Assembly (NCBI RefSeq): GCF_016888165.1
Contig: NZ_JACSWC010000370.1
Coordinates: forward strand, 1-64,000
DNA length: 64,000 nt
Direction: 5' to 3'
From: Halomicronema sp. CCY15110
Lineage (GTDB): Bacteria > Cyanobacteriota > Cyanobacteriia > Phormidesmidales > Phormidesmidaceae
Numbering within the stretch: the stretch's first letter is position 1; every line of letters starts with the position of its first letter. The position numbers and the translations under genes were made by a program. Shown piece by piece: positions 25,939-36,152 of this stretch. The notes beneath the pieces are model-generated. The model was not told where the DNA came from. It worked only from the letters and a program-made list of their open reading frames with translations, and searched no databases.

Positions 25939-28900
25939 CTATTTCACTTTCTCTTCAGATCTTCCCAACAACTCTAGAACTTGGTCGAATCTGAACACAT
26001 CTGCAAGTTGGTAGAGTTTCTCCGCCAATATCGCATGGTCTGAATTAATTTGTTCTATTAAGGTGCGGAGTTCTGTATCACTACAGCGGGTAGCGGCTGT
26101 TCGTAACTGATCACGCCACTCTAGCGGCATCTTGAACAGGCTAGCGACAACGGCAGCGGCGTTGGTCGCCTCAGCCTCAGCCGGGATGAGGGTGGGTTCG
26201 TCGGTGGCGTAGCAATACTGCAAATTCAGATGGGTTTTCATCAAATTAAAGAGATCCTTCGATTGGAAGGGTTTGCGCAGAATTGCATCACAACCAGCGG
26301 CCACAATATCAGTGTGGCTTTCTTCAAAGGCGGTGGCGGTGAGGGCCAAGATGACGGTGGGCGAGAGTTGGCGATCGCGTTCCAACTGGCGAATGCGGCG
26401 GGTGGCCTCGTAGCCATCCATCACGGGCATCCGCATGTCCATCCAAATCAGGTGGGGCTGCCAATCTTGCCACAGGGCGATCGCTGCTTCACCGTTGGGG
26501 GCCTCGCGGATGTCAAAGTTGAGGGGGGTGAGCACATCGAGTAGCAGCACACGGTTAATGGCATTATCTTCGACCACCAGGCAACGCAGCCGGGGTTGTC
26601 CAGGGGCAAGACCGATGACGTCGTGCTCAGTTTGCGGTTCCTCCGCGAGGGCTGGCGTCATCGTGGGCGTCGCCTGGAGCGTGAACGAGAAGCAGCTGCC
26701 CTGGCCCAACTCACTGGTCACGTTGAGATTCCCCCCCATCTCCTGCACATATTGTTGACAGAGAGCGACGCCAAGCCCGGTACCCTGGCCCGATTGCCGA
26801 CCCGATTGGGTTTGCTGAAAGGGGACAAACAAAGCGTCGATTTCTTCGGCTGAGATGCCCATGCCCGTATCTTCCACGGTGAATTGGAGGACGATCGCTT
26901 CGGGATGCTCACGGTCGATAGCCTGGGTTGCGACTGCTGCCGTGAGCTGCACATACCCCGACTGAGTAAACTTGATGCCATTGCTGAGGAGATTGAGCAG
27001 AATCTGCCGCAATTTGCCTTGGTCCGCCAGCACATATTGCGGTAACTCCGTCGCGATGACGAGTTTTAGCTGTAAGCCTTTTTTGTCGGCTTTTACCCGC
27101 AGCATATCTTGCAGCGTATGGAGCAACCGCCATAGGTTAAACTCCTCTGGATTGAGCTGGAACTTACCCGCTTCAATTTTGGACATTTCCAGCACATTAT
27201 TAATCAGCCCCAGCAGATGTTCGCCGCTGTTGTTAATGATCTCGACGTAGTTTTGTTGACGACTAGGCAAATGATCATTGCGCTGGAGCAATTGAGAAAA
27301 GCCGAGGATCGCATTCAGCGGGGTGCGCAATTCGTGGCTCATATTAGCCAAAAACTCACTCTTAGCCTGGTTGGCCCGCTCGGATTCTTCTTTGGCGGCC
27401 TTGAGTGCTTGGGCTTGTTGGTGAGTGCGGGCAAATAAATCGGCCTGTTTGATCGCGATGCCGAGTTGGATGCCAATGCGCCCCAGCATCTGACATTCGC
27501 CCGGTTGCCACTGGCGCGGGCCATCGTTTTGATAACAAGAGAGCAATCCCCATAGTCGATCGTTTAAGAAGATCGGGACGATGACATAGGCCCGCGCTTG
27601 CAGGGCTTTGAGCAGGTCAAGATAGCAGTCATTAAATCCTTTGGCATAAACATCTTCCACCGCGATGTAGTCAATGCCCTGGGCGTAAATGCCCCCCTGG
27701 CTTTCTTGCAAGTAGGTATCGCGGATCGCAGTCGCATCGACGGCTAAACGACCCGGAATACATTGATCTTGTTGCAGCAATTGCTCTTGCCAAGGGCCGA
27801 CAGCGGTTTTTTGCAACAGGGCTTGCCACGGGGCATCGACAGCCTCGGCGATGACCTCACCACTCCAGTCCGGTTGGAATCGGTAAACGATGACGCGATC
27901 GCACTGAATCGCCTGGCGCACCTCTTTGACCGTGCTGCGAAAAATTACGTCGAGCTTCATGCTGCGACGCATCCGTTGCAGCACTAGCGACGTGGCTCGT
28001 TCTTGTTGGGCGATTTGGGCCAGTTGCACGTTACGCTGGCTCAGTTCCTCCGTGCGCTGAATGACCTGCTGTTCCATGCCCGCATAGGTGGCGCGCAATT
28101 CGGCTTCGGCCTGCTGGCGTTGCAACTCAGCCGTCGCCCGCGCGGCAAAAATGTTCATAATCGCTTCGGCTTCGTCAGGACGCGGTAAGGGGCGATCGTG
28201 CAATACGCAGAGCGTCCCCATGACCTCACCCGTATCAGTCAGTAACGGCACGCCGAGATAAGACTCCGCGTTGGCCTCAGTCAACAGGCGAGCAGTGGGA
28301 AACTCGGTCTGAATCGCCTCCGGCCAATAATGGGGCTGCCCCGTGGCGATCACCTGGCTACAAGCGGTGCCTTGCCGCGCCACTCGAAAGTTGCCACAGA
28401 CTTGGCCATTGCCCCACACGGCCAGCGCCTGCAGGGTGTCCGTTGCCGACTGATATTCCGAAATAAATGCACAGTTCACTTTGAGGGCTTGGGCCATATT
28501 TTTGGCTAGCGCGGCGAAGAAGGCTGCTCCGGTGGCCGACGCCGTCCCTTCTACAAGGCGGTGCAGCGTCTCCTGAGAGTCTTGGCGGGCAGTCATTTCT
28601 GCTTTTAACTGTTGATTGAGATTTTCCAGCTCTTGGGGCGATCGCAGCGCCAAAAACTGCGGCATCCACTCCACCAGCTTGAGCGCCGTCACCACAGAGA
28701 TGAACGCAGTCAACGCCCGCGCTGTACCCGCCACCCAATAGTTGGGAAACCACAATACCCAAATATCGAGTAAATGCCCTATGCCACATAACGCAATAAA
28801 CGCCCCAAAGAGCAAGAACACTGGCGTAAAGGGCGTATCGCGGCGGCGGCGCACGAAATAGACCAGCATGATGGGAATTGAGAAATAGGCCAGAACAATT

Positions 28901-29034
28901 AACAGGTTGCTGACCACATGCAGCGTGACTAAGGGGGTTTGCCATAAATAGCAATGCCCATGGGGAATATAAGCATTCTGGGCTTGCGCTAACCAAGCAG
29001 TGCTACCAACTGTATTCCAAGCCGCCCCGGCCAT
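25939..29034 (-). CDS. Ethylene-receptor-like hybrid histidine kinase with a cyanobacteriochrome-type GAF
   Basis: A 1031-residue hybrid kinase. Residues about 35-125 form three membrane helices matching the plant ETR1 ethylene-binding domain: [16 protein letters not shown] and [15 protein letters not shown], with the copper-ligand pair C83 and H87 plus Y50, I53, P54 and I80; the ETR1 Asp25 position is Asn43. A GAF domain follows (about 160-310). A second GAF (about 350-520) has [16 protein letters not shown] with Cys470 where cyanobacteriochromes bind bilin. HisKA ([16 protein letters not shown]), HATPase and REC ([12 protein letters not shown]) domains complete it, with a tail of about 90 residues. 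The architecture recalls Synechocystis UirS (Slr1212). AGAGGG precedes the ATG. It is the first gene of the operon. Confidence 0.88.
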   Translation of the reverse strand: MAGAAWNTVGSTAWLAQAQNAYIPHGHCYLWQTPLVTLHVVSNLLIVLAYFSIPIMLVYFVRRRRDTPFTPVFLLFGAFIALCGIGHLLDIWVLWFPNYWVAGTARALTAFISVVTALKLVEWMPQFLALRSPQELENLNQQLKAEMTARQDSQETLHRLVEGTASATGAAFFAALAKNMAQALKVNCAFISEYQSATDTLQALAVWGNGQVCGNFRVARQGTACSQVIATGQPHYWPEAIQTEFPTARLLTEANAESYLGVPLLTDTGEVMGTLCVLHDRPLPRPDEAEAIMNIFAARATAELQRQQAEAELRATYAGMEQQVIQRTEELSQRNVQLAQIAQQERATSLVLQRMRRSMKLDVIFRSTVKEVRQAIQCDRVIVYRFQPDWSGEVIAEAVDAPWQALLQKTAVGPWQEQLLQQDQCIPGRLAVDATAIRDTYLQESQGGIYAQGIDYIAVEDVYAKGFNDCYLDLLKALQARAYVIVPIFLNDRLWGLLSCYQNDGPRQWQPGECQMLGRIGIQLGIAIKQADLFARTHQQAQALKAAKEESERANQAKSEFLANMSHELRTPLNAILGFSQLLQRNDHLPSRQQNYVEIINNSGEHLLGLINNVLEMSKIEAGKFQLNPEEFNLWRLLHTLQDMLRVKADKKGLQLKLVIATELPQYVLADQGKLRQILLNLLSNGIKFTQSGYVQLTAAVATQAIDREHPEAIVLQFTVEDTGMGISAEEIDALFVPFQQTQSGRQSGQGTGLGVALCQQYVQEMGGNLNVTSELGQGSCFSFTLQATPTMTPALAEEPQTEHDVIGLAPGQPRLRCLVVEDNAINRVLLLDVLTPLNFDIREAPNGEAAIALWQDWQPHLIWMDMRMPVMDGYEATRRIRQLERDRQLSPTVILALTATAFEESHTDIVAAGCDAILRKPFQSKDLFNLMKTHLNLQYCYATDEPTLIPAEAEATNAAAVVASLFKMPLEWRDQLRTAATRCSDTELRTLIEQINSDHAILAEKLYQLADVFRFDQVLELLGRSEEKVK

Positions 29035-29232
29035 ATGTTTTACCCTCTATGCAAAAGCCTGGTCATAGTTTGCCCATTTGCCATACCAGAGCTTGATTGT
29101 TGCCAGTTATACCATCAGCTTACTGAGAGTTCAGGAATACCACACAAACTATCTAGACCTTTAATCAGGTTGGGGACACTGCCCCTACCTCTGCTGAGGG
29201 TTTCCACCTCAAGGGACGGCAATTTCGTCAAA

Positions 29233-29267
29233 CACCAAAAAAGCGGGCTAGACCAATCTAGCCCGCT
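29233..29267 (-). terminator. Terminator of glgP
   Basis: An 11-bp perfect stem (29242-29252 with 29257-29267) with a CCAA loop. The run of A on the plus strand at 29237-29242 reads as a U-tract on the minus strand, directly after the hairpin. It lies just past the glgP stop. Confidence 0.88.
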
Positions 29268-29291
29268 CATCGTGCAACAGAATTATCTGCT

Positions 29292-31820
29292 TTACACCTT
29301 CAGCGCGGCTTGGGATTGGTCGTATTCCGGCACAGTGACAGGTAAAGGTTTGACCTTCCAAATGTCTTCACAGTACTCACTGATGGAGCGATCGCTGGAA
29401 AACTTGCCCGTCCGGGCCGCATTCAAAATCGACATGCGGGTCCAGTTGTCCTGGTCGCGGTAGGCCGCACTGACCTGATCTTGACAATCAATGTACGCCT
29501 GATAATCAGCCAATACCAAGAACGGATCATGGTGCAGAAGATTATCTAACAGGGGTCGGAAGAGTTGTGGATCGCCATGGGAAAAATGCCCGTGGGCAAC
29601 CAAATCGAGCACGGCTTTCAGCGTGTCATTGCTGTCGTAATAGTCCCAAGGGTTGTAGCCGTTAGCTTTGAGTTCTTGCACTTCCGGCGTCTTGAGGCCA
29701 AACAGGAAGAAGTTTTCCGCCCCAACTTCTTCGCGAATTTCGATATTCGCACCATCCAACGTGCCAATGGTGAGCGCCCCGTTCATCGAGAACTTCATGT
29801 TGCCGGTGCCGGAGGCTTCTTTACCAGCGGTGGAGATCTGTTCGGACAGTTCCGCCGCAGGATACACTCGCTGACCAAAAGTGACATTGTAATCGGGCAG
29901 GAAAACGACCTTCAGGCGATCGCGCACGTCCGGGTCATTATTCACCACGTCTCCTACGGAGGTGATGAATTTAATGATCAACTTCGCCATCGTATAGCCC
30001 GGAGCCGCTTTACCCCCAAAGATAAAGGTGCGCGGGGTAATATCCGCATTCGGATTGGCCTTGATCCGGTTGTACAGCGTGATGATGTGTAGCACCTTCA
30101 AGTGCTGGCGCTTGTACTCATGGATGCGCTTGACCAAGACATCAAACATCGACTCAGGATTCACCGTGATCCCCGTGCGACGCTGAATGTGCTCGGCCAG
30201 GTCGCGCTTGATGGACAGCTTGATTTGCCGCCACTCATGACGGAACGCCGAATCATCCGCATACTGTTCCAGACCCTGCAGCTCATGGAGATGCTTGATC
30301 CAGCTGTCACCAATCTTGCTGCTAATCAGGTTAGATAACCGAGGGTTCGCCTGCACTAGCCAGCGCCGGGGAGTGACGCCGTTCGTTTTATTGTTGAACT
30401 TTTCAGGAGACAGTTCGTAGAAGTCCTTGAGAATGGTGGACTTCACCAGTTCGGTGTGCAGCGCCGCCACGCCGTTGATGGAGTAGCTGCCCACACAGGC
30501 GAGATTCGCCATGCGCACCGAGCGACTGCCGCTTTCATCAATCAGCGATAGCCGTTCGAGGTGACCTTCATCCCCCATGAATTTCACCCGCACTTGATCC
30601 AAAAAGCGACGGTTGATTTCATAGATGATTTCGAGGTGACGGGGCAAGATACGCCCAAATAGATCCACCGACCACTTCTCTAAGGCCTCGGGCAGCAAGG
30701 TGTGGTTAGTAAAGGCAAAGGAGCGACTAGTGACGTTCCAAGCGTTGTCCCACGCCATGTCGTGCTCATCGATCAGCAGTCGCATGAGTTCGGCCACGCC
30801 GATCGCAGGGTGAGTGTCGTTGAGCTGCACCGCAAACTTTTCGTGGAAGGTGTTGAGCCGCCGACCGCTGGTCAGATGAACGCGGATCATGTCTTGCAGC
30901 GCGCAGGAGACGAAGAAGAACTGCTGCATTAAGCGCAACTCTTTGCCCTGCACTTGCTCATCATTGGGATAGAGCACTTTGCTGATATTCTCAGACACGA
31001 TCTTTTGATCAACCGCACCGTAGTAGTCACCCACGTTAAAGACTTGGAAATCGAAGGACTCGGGCGCTTCCGATTTCCACAATCGCAGCGTGTTGACCGT
31101 ATTGACCTTGTAACCCGTGATGGGGGTGTCGTAGGGGATGCCTTTAACGATTTGGGCTGGCACCCACCGAACTTTGTATTGCCCTTGGTTATCCACATAG
31201 GGCTCAGTGTGACCGCCGAGCTTGACGGTGACGGCAAAGCTGGGGCGAGCGATTTCCCACGGGTTGCCAAACTGAAGCCATTTGTCGGTCATCTCGACCT
31301 GCCAGCCGTCGCGAATATCTTGGTCAAAGATGCCAAATTCGTAACGGATGCCGTAGCCGATCGCGGGAATTTCCAAACTGGACAGGGAGTCCATGTAGCA
31401 GGCGGCCAAGCGACCCAAGCCACCATTGCCTAAACCGGGCTCTTCTTCTTGATCAACCAGGGCTGAGTAGTCCAGGTTCGATTCTTGAACCGCTTGCCGC
31501 ACTTCGTCCTGAATCCCCAGATTGATCAGGTTATTTTCCAGGTGTGGGCCGAGCAAAAATTCCGCTGAAAGGTAGGAAACAATACGGGTCTCGGGCACCA
31601 GGTAGTTCTTTTTGGAGTAGAGCCAGCGGGGCATCAGGCGATCGCGCACCACAAAGGCCAGGGCCAAATAAAAGTCATTGCGAGAAGCATGTTCGGGCAG
31701 TTTGCCCTGAATGTAATAAAGGTGGTCCGTTAAGGCGCGGCGCAGGGTTTCTACGCTCAGGCCAGTGCGATCGTCTTCAATCGTAATGGGACAATTCACT
31801 AAAGAGTCAGCAGTCACCAT
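29292..31820 (-). CDS. glgP: Glycogen phosphorylase
   Basis: Releases glucose-1-phosphate from glycogen. The product is 842 residues, full family length. Visible blocks are GNGGLGRLAACYMDS near the active site, QLNDTHPAIGVAELMR, TNGVTPRRWL, the VKRIHEYKRQHL segment, and the PLP-lysine block EASGTGNMKFSMNGAL. GGAGG lies about 9 nt before the ATG at 31820. A hairpin terminator follows. pgi is read in the same direction about 390 bp upstream and acts next to it in glucose-phosphate metabolism, though the gap suggests separate promoters. Confidence 0.97.
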   Translation of the reverse strand: MVTADSLVNCPITIEDDRTGLSVETLRRALTDHLYYIQGKLPEHASRNDFYLALAFVVRDRLMPRWLYSKKNYLVPETRIVSYLSAEFLLGPHLENNLINLGIQDEVRQAVQESNLDYSALVDQEEEPGLGNGGLGRLAACYMDSLSSLEIPAIGYGIRYEFGIFDQDIRDGWQVEMTDKWLQFGNPWEIARPSFAVTVKLGGHTEPYVDNQGQYKVRWVPAQIVKGIPYDTPITGYKVNTVNTLRLWKSEAPESFDFQVFNVGDYYGAVDQKIVSENISKVLYPNDEQVQGKELRLMQQFFFVSCALQDMIRVHLTSGRRLNTFHEKFAVQLNDTHPAIGVAELMRLLIDEHDMAWDNAWNVTSRSFAFTNHTLLPEALEKWSVDLFGRILPRHLEIIYEINRRFLDQVRVKFMGDEGHLERLSLIDESGSRSVRMANLACVGSYSINGVAALHTELVKSTILKDFYELSPEKFNNKTNGVTPRRWLVQANPRLSNLISSKIGDSWIKHLHELQGLEQYADDSAFRHEWRQIKLSIKRDLAEHIQRRTGITVNPESMFDVLVKRIHEYKRQHLKVLHIITLYNRIKANPNADITPRTFIFGGKAAPGYTMAKLIIKFITSVGDVVNNDPDVRDRLKVVFLPDYNVTFGQRVYPAAELSEQISTAGKEASGTGNMKFSMNGALTIGTLDGANIEIREEVGAENFFLFGLKTPEVQELKANGYNPWDYYDSNDTLKAVLDLVAHGHFSHGDPQLFRPLLDNLLHHDPFLVLADYQAYIDCQDQVSAAYRDQDNWTRMSILNAARTGKFSSDRSISEYCEDIWKVKPLPVTVPEYDQSQAALKV

Positions 31821-32208
31821 ATTTCAGGTTCCTCCAAGGGTTGGGACAAGATTTAGGAAAACAAAGCTAATTAAGGCATTGGGTCTGATCGTTGTGCCAG
31901 ACGGCACATCAACTTTTCAGTTTTAAAGGGGGATGAGAGTCATGCAGTTATAAAAAGTTTGGGGCCACGGACGGCGATCGCTGACGGGGGCAGGGGGCGA
32001 GGATTACCCACAAGCGGCCACCGAGCTTGAGGACATCAAAGACTGTCAAGAATTAGCCACGCTATTTTTTTGCCACGGTAGCAATTGATCGTGGCACCTC
32101 AGCTGATTTCATAACAATTTATAAAGACTGGATAGCACTGACTTTTTCCCTATCGACTGTTCATGCTCTCAGCCCTTCCCGGGAAAGCGGCAAATTCACC
32201 CGCAAAAT
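31821..32208. other. 388-bp region between pgi and glgP
   Basis: Contains the glgP promoter and leader. An inverted repeat TGCCACG/CGTGGCA (32071-32077 and 32090-32096, 12-nt loop) is visible, but the adjacent T-run is on the wrong side for either strand to make a terminator. Nothing else can be supported. Confidence 0.35.
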
Positions 32209-33807
32209 TTAAGACTCTGACGCTGCCTGGGCCGTCACGATGAGTTTCGAGGGGAAGCGGCGATCGCCCTCCAGGGTGATGCCGCGATCGTTGGCCGCCA
32301 AATGTCGCAGGATTTTGTACACCGATTCCACCTGATCGGCGACTCCAGCTGTTTCTGCCACGGTGGCCAATGGTAGGGGCTGATCCAGCGATCGCACCAC
32401 GTCCAAGATGCGGCGCTGCAAGTCGAGAATGGTCGCCGCTGCTTTTTTGCCCGCTTCGACCCCAGGTTGGTGATAGGCGTTGATATTCACGAGCGAAGCA
32501 TAGAGCCCCACGGCCCGCTCGTACAGCGCGATCAGCGCTCCCACGGTGCGGGGTGTCACCTCGTTGATGGTGATAGTGATAGATTCCCGCTGATTGTCAT
32601 AGAGCGCGGCCCGCGTGCCCTGCAAAAACCCGTTCAAGAAGTCCCCCGAGGTGGCATCGGGTTCGACCTCAATGGATGGCCCTTCGCGATCCTTCAAAAC
32701 TTCAATGAACGTGGCAAAAAAGTTAGGAACACCTTCTCGGAGCTGCTGCACATAGGCGTGCTGGTCGGTGGAACCTTTGTTGCCGTAAACGGCGATGCCC
32801 TGATGCACGACGTTGCCATCCAGGTCTTTTTCTTTGCCCAAAGACTCCATCACCAACTGCTGCAAATAGCGGGAAAACAGCAAGAGACTGTCTTTATAGG
32901 GCAACATCACCATGTCCTTTTCACCCTGGCCGTTGCCGGCGTGATACCAGGCCAAGGCCAGCAGCGCCGCCGGATTAGTGCGCAAATCAGCGACCCGGGT
33001 GGCGGCATCCATTTCCTTAGCGCCGACAAGCATGGAGCGGATGTCGATGCCCAACAGCGAGGCCGATAGCAGACCGACTGCGGACATTTCAGAGGTGCGG
33101 CCCCCCACCCAGTCGAACATGGGAAATTCGGCGAGCCAGCCCTCCATCCGTTCCAGCTCGTCCATCTTGCTGCCGATCATGGTGATGGCCACCGCGTGGG
33201 AGGGAAAATCCAGTCCCAGATCTTCAAAGCGGTGCTTGACCTCCAACATCGCGTTGCGGGTTTCGGGGGTGCCGCCCGACTTGCTGGTAATCAGCACGAG
33301 GGTACTTTTCAAGTCATCGCCCAAGCGATCGAGCACCAGATCCAACCCAGCGGGATCGGTGTTGTCCATAAAGTAAATATCCATCATGGGGTTGATGGGA
33401 GCGAGCGCTTCGGACACAAATTCGGGGCCGAGGGCGGAGCCGCCAATGCCCACGGAGAGAATGCTGGTGAATTTGTCTGCTTCCGCTGGCTTAATGGTGC
33501 CCGCATGAATTTGCTGGGCAAAGTCGTCGATTTCGTCGAGGACGGTGGTCACTTCTTGGCCCAAATCGTCGGGTGCCAGGTCAGGGTCGCGCAGCCAGTA
33601 GTGGCCGACCATCCGCTCTTCGTCGGGGTTAGCGATCGCGCCCCCCTCTAACGCCGTCATGTCGGCAAAGGCTTTTGCAAACTTGGGGGTCAGGCTGTCG
33701 ACAAAGGCAGCATCAAAACCCATGCGGCTGATATCGACATAGAGATCAAGCTCGGCATGGTAATACAGCCAGTCTTCGTAACGCTGCCAGAGTTCGGTGG
33801 CATTCAT
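32209..33807 (-). CDS. pgi: Glucose-6-phosphate isomerase
   Basis: Interconverts glucose-6-phosphate and fructose-6-phosphate. The 532-residue product has the two phosphosugar-binding SIS folds: [13 protein letters not shown] in the first, and [13 protein letters not shown], then [15 protein letters not shown] in the second. The later conserved block has [20 protein letters not shown] lies just upstream of the ATG at 33807. The enzyme links glycogen breakdown (glgP, next gene downstream) with the Calvin-cycle and pentose-phosphate pools. Confidence 0.97.
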   Translation of the reverse strand: MNATELWQRYEDWLYYHAELDLYVDISRMGFDAAFVDSLTPKFAKAFADMTALEGGAIANPDEERMVGHYWLRDPDLAPDDLGQEVTTVLDEIDDFAQQIHAGTIKPAEADKFTSILSVGIGGSALGPEFVSEALAPINPMMDIYFMDNTDPAGLDLVLDRLGDDLKSTLVLITSKSGGTPETRNAMLEVKHRFEDLGLDFPSHAVAITMIGSKMDELERMEGWLAEFPMFDWVGGRTSEMSAVGLLSASLLGIDIRSMLVGAKEMDAATRVADLRTNPAALLALAWYHAGNGQGEKDMVMLPYKDSLLLFSRYLQQLVMESLGKEKDLDGNVVHQGIAVYGNKGSTDQHAYVQQLREGVPNFFATFIEVLKDREGPSIEVEPDATSGDFLNGFLQGTRAALYDNQRESITITINEVTPRTVGALIALYERAVGLYASLVNINAYHQPGVEAGKKAAATILDLQRRILDVVRSLDQPLPLATVAETAGVADQVESVYKILRHLAANDRGITLEGDRRFPSKLIVTAQAASES

Positions 33808-34140
33808 GGAGAATCCTCAAGTTGCACTGCTTTCGTTGGGGTGTAGCTGATCGGAGGTGATGGGCGATCGCTTTTACCATAACCAATGATTTTTCCGCAG
33901 ACAGAAGATTTAAGACTCCTTTTTCAATTCTGTTGGGGGTGAGGCGGGAGCTGTCAGGCCGTCAGCCACCGCGATGACTCCCCAAAGCTCGGGGCGATCG
34001 CGGCGCGTTATCCGGCAGCGGCAGCAAAGGCTCGTCGCCCCGAAAATTTCCCCAATTGAATTTGCAGAAAAGTGCGCCACATCAGGGTTCTATTGTTACA
34101 CTCTGAAGCACTTAGACTGACTGTACTACTCCCATTCACA
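33808..34140. other. 333-bp divergent region between pgi and the FAD oxidoreductase gene
   Basis: It must hold both promoters. Several HIP1-like octamers are present. TGTTACACT near 34093-34101 is AT-rich and could be part of the plus-strand promoter, but no clear element is called. Confidence 0.3.
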
Positions 34141-36126
34141 ATGGCAACGCGCCGCTTTTATCGCAATCTGGCTGCTAAACGCCGACAACGCAAGCGTCGG
34201 GCCACCTTTCTCTCGATTTTGGCGATCGCGGGTGGGGCTTTGCTGCTGCAAGCTTTTAACATTGCGGCGAGTTATCTCGAAGTACCCGCCCCCCTGGGCA
34301 CGATTCAAGTCGGCAAGACCCTGACCGAGGGCACCACCCTCATCGGTCTCCAGGATGTCAAAGCGGCCAATGGTCGTCCGCAGATTTCGCCCTTGCCCCA
34401 AGCCCAAGAAGTCTGGGAATGTGAGGTCGTCGTGGTCGGCGGTACCTTAGGAGGCGTCGCCGCGGCGACCCACGCCATGCGGACGGGAGCCCAAACTTGC
34501 CTGATTGAGGTGACGCCCTGGCTGGGAGGACAAGTGAGTTCCCAGGGGGTCTCGGCCATTGATGAGTCGCGATCGATGCGGCAAATACAGAATTTTTCGG
34601 AAAGCTGGCGCGAGTTCAAGCGGTCAATTCGCAGTCAGCCGGTGCGGCTGCCGGGGTGGACGGGGATGAGCGATCGCCAATTCACCTACGAAACCAATAG
34701 CTGCTGGGTCGGCTCCCTCTGCTTTTTGCCCCGGGCAGGAGCCAATGCCTCCGAGCAACTGTTGCAGTCGGCCTTAGCCGCATCGCCCCAGAGCCGCTGG
34801 GCCACCTCGACCGCCTTCAAAGGTGCAGCCTTCGACACATCGGGGCGCAACATCACCGCTGTTTACGCTGTGGGCCGGACGCCCAAGAACGACAATTACC
34901 TGCCCAAAGGGCGGCTATCGCAAGAGCTGTACGACTGGTATGCCTGGTCGAGCAGCGACCTCTATGACAAAAAGCCCATTCGCCTGCAACCGCCCGCCGG
35001 TCAGCGGATGATCGTGATCGACGCCACCGACACCGGGGAATTTATTGCTTGGGCCCAGATCCCCTTTCGGGTGGGCTCCGACGGCAAAGACGTGCTGGAC
35101 GAGCCGAATGCCCCCGTGCAGTCGAATCCCGCTTGCACCCAGGCGTTTACCTATCCCTTTGTGATGGGCATCGTCGACGACGAGGGCGGCAGCAAACAGG
35201 CCCTCGCCCGCTTAGAAACCAGCCTGCCCAAAGATGAACATCGCAAAATGTTTGGCATGGAAGGGTTTCCCATGTTTAACAATCGCAGCTTGTTCAATTA
35301 CCGCCGCATCATCAGCCGCCAGACCGGGGAAGGATCGGTCGCCCGCACCACCACCGGCGAGTTGACGATGATCAACTGGACGGAAGGCAATGACTGGAAC
35401 ATCATGGACGATGCCCTGGTGATGACCCAGGATGTATTGCAAGACACGGGGCAATATCAAAACTGGATGGGGGGGCTCTCGATTCAAGCGCTAAAAAATG
35501 GCGAGAACCATGCCCTGCTGTTTGCGGAATGGCTGATCGATCAGCAAGCGACGGATGAGTTTCCCCTGACGTTTTTATACGGGCCGGATGCCCCCATGTG
35601 GACCCAGTCGGGTCTCAGCATGGTGCCTTATATTCGCGAAGGGCGACGAATTATCGGTCGGCCCGCCTATGGCCAAGAACAGTTCATGATGACGGAGCGC
35701 GATTTGCGGGTGGATATTGACGGAGGACGCGAGTTTGCCCCCACCGCGATCGCCCTCACCCACTACGACATTGACATCCACGGCTGTCGTTGGCGTAACT
35801 GGGCACCCTCGTACGAAGCCACCCGCGCCAGCGTCAACGAACGGCTAGCTCGACCGTTACCCATTCCCATTGAGGCGTTGATCCCCGTCGGGGTGGATAA
35901 CCTGATCATCGGCGGCAAAAGCATTGCCGGGTCGCACATTGTGAATGCCATGACGCGGGTGCATTATGGCGAATGGAGTGTCGGGGCAGCGGCCGGGGCC
36001 ACCGCTGGCTGGTTGACTGAAAAAGCTCAACCCGTTGATCTCACGCCCTCCCAAATCGTCGTGACGGATCAGATCGGTGACCTGCAAAACTTCTTGGTCG
36101 ATCAAAAACTGCGCTACTACTGGTAA
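34141..36126 (+). CDS. FAD-dependent oxidoreductase, membrane-anchored
   Basis: A 661-residue protein. A very basic N-terminus (RRFYRNLAAKRRQRKRR) is followed by one hydrophobic segment (about 22-42), then a FAD-binding Rossmann motif VVVVGGTLGGVAAATHAMRTGA and WLGGQVSSQGVSAID, typical of the FAD_oxidored (PF12831-like) family. The C-terminal FAD block reads VDNLIIGGKSIAGSHIV. The substrate is unknown; the basic head and helix suggest anchoring to a membrane with the enzyme on the far side. The ATG at 34141 is preferred over 34072. The phytase-like lipoprotein gene follows after 26 bp. Confidence 0.85.
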   Translation: MATRRFYRNLAAKRRQRKRRATFLSILAIAGGALLLQAFNIAASYLEVPAPLGTIQVGKTLTEGTTLIGLQDVKAANGRPQISPLPQAQEVWECEVVVVGGTLGGVAAATHAMRTGAQTCLIEVTPWLGGQVSSQGVSAIDESRSMRQIQNFSESWREFKRSIRSQPVRLPGWTGMSDRQFTYETNSCWVGSLCFLPRAGANASEQLLQSALAASPQSRWATSTAFKGAAFDTSGRNITAVYAVGRTPKNDNYLPKGRLSQELYDWYAWSSSDLYDKKPIRLQPPAGQRMIVIDATDTGEFIAWAQIPFRVGSDGKDVLDEPNAPVQSNPACTQAFTYPFVMGIVDDEGGSKQALARLETSLPKDEHRKMFGMEGFPMFNNRSLFNYRRIISRQTGEGSVARTTTGELTMINWTEGNDWNIMDDALVMTQDVLQDTGQYQNWMGGLSIQALKNGENHALLFAEWLIDQQATDEFPLTFLYGPDAPMWTQSGLSMVPYIREGRRIIGRPAYGQEQFMMTERDLRVDIDGGREFAPTAIALTHYDIDIHGCRWRNWAPSYEATRASVNERLARPLPIPIEALIPVGVDNLIIGGKSIAGSHIVNAMTRVHYGEWSVGAAAGATAGWLTEKAQPVDLTPSQIVVTDQIGDLQNFLVDQKLRYYW

Positions 36127-36152
36127 AAGAAAAACTGGTAGAGGACGAATTT

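Noticed and set aside
32071-32096. Inverted repeat TGCCACG/CGTGGCA as a terminator
   Set aside because: The T-run is on the upstream side on the plus strand and reads as A on the minus strand, so neither direction makes a hairpin plus U-tract.
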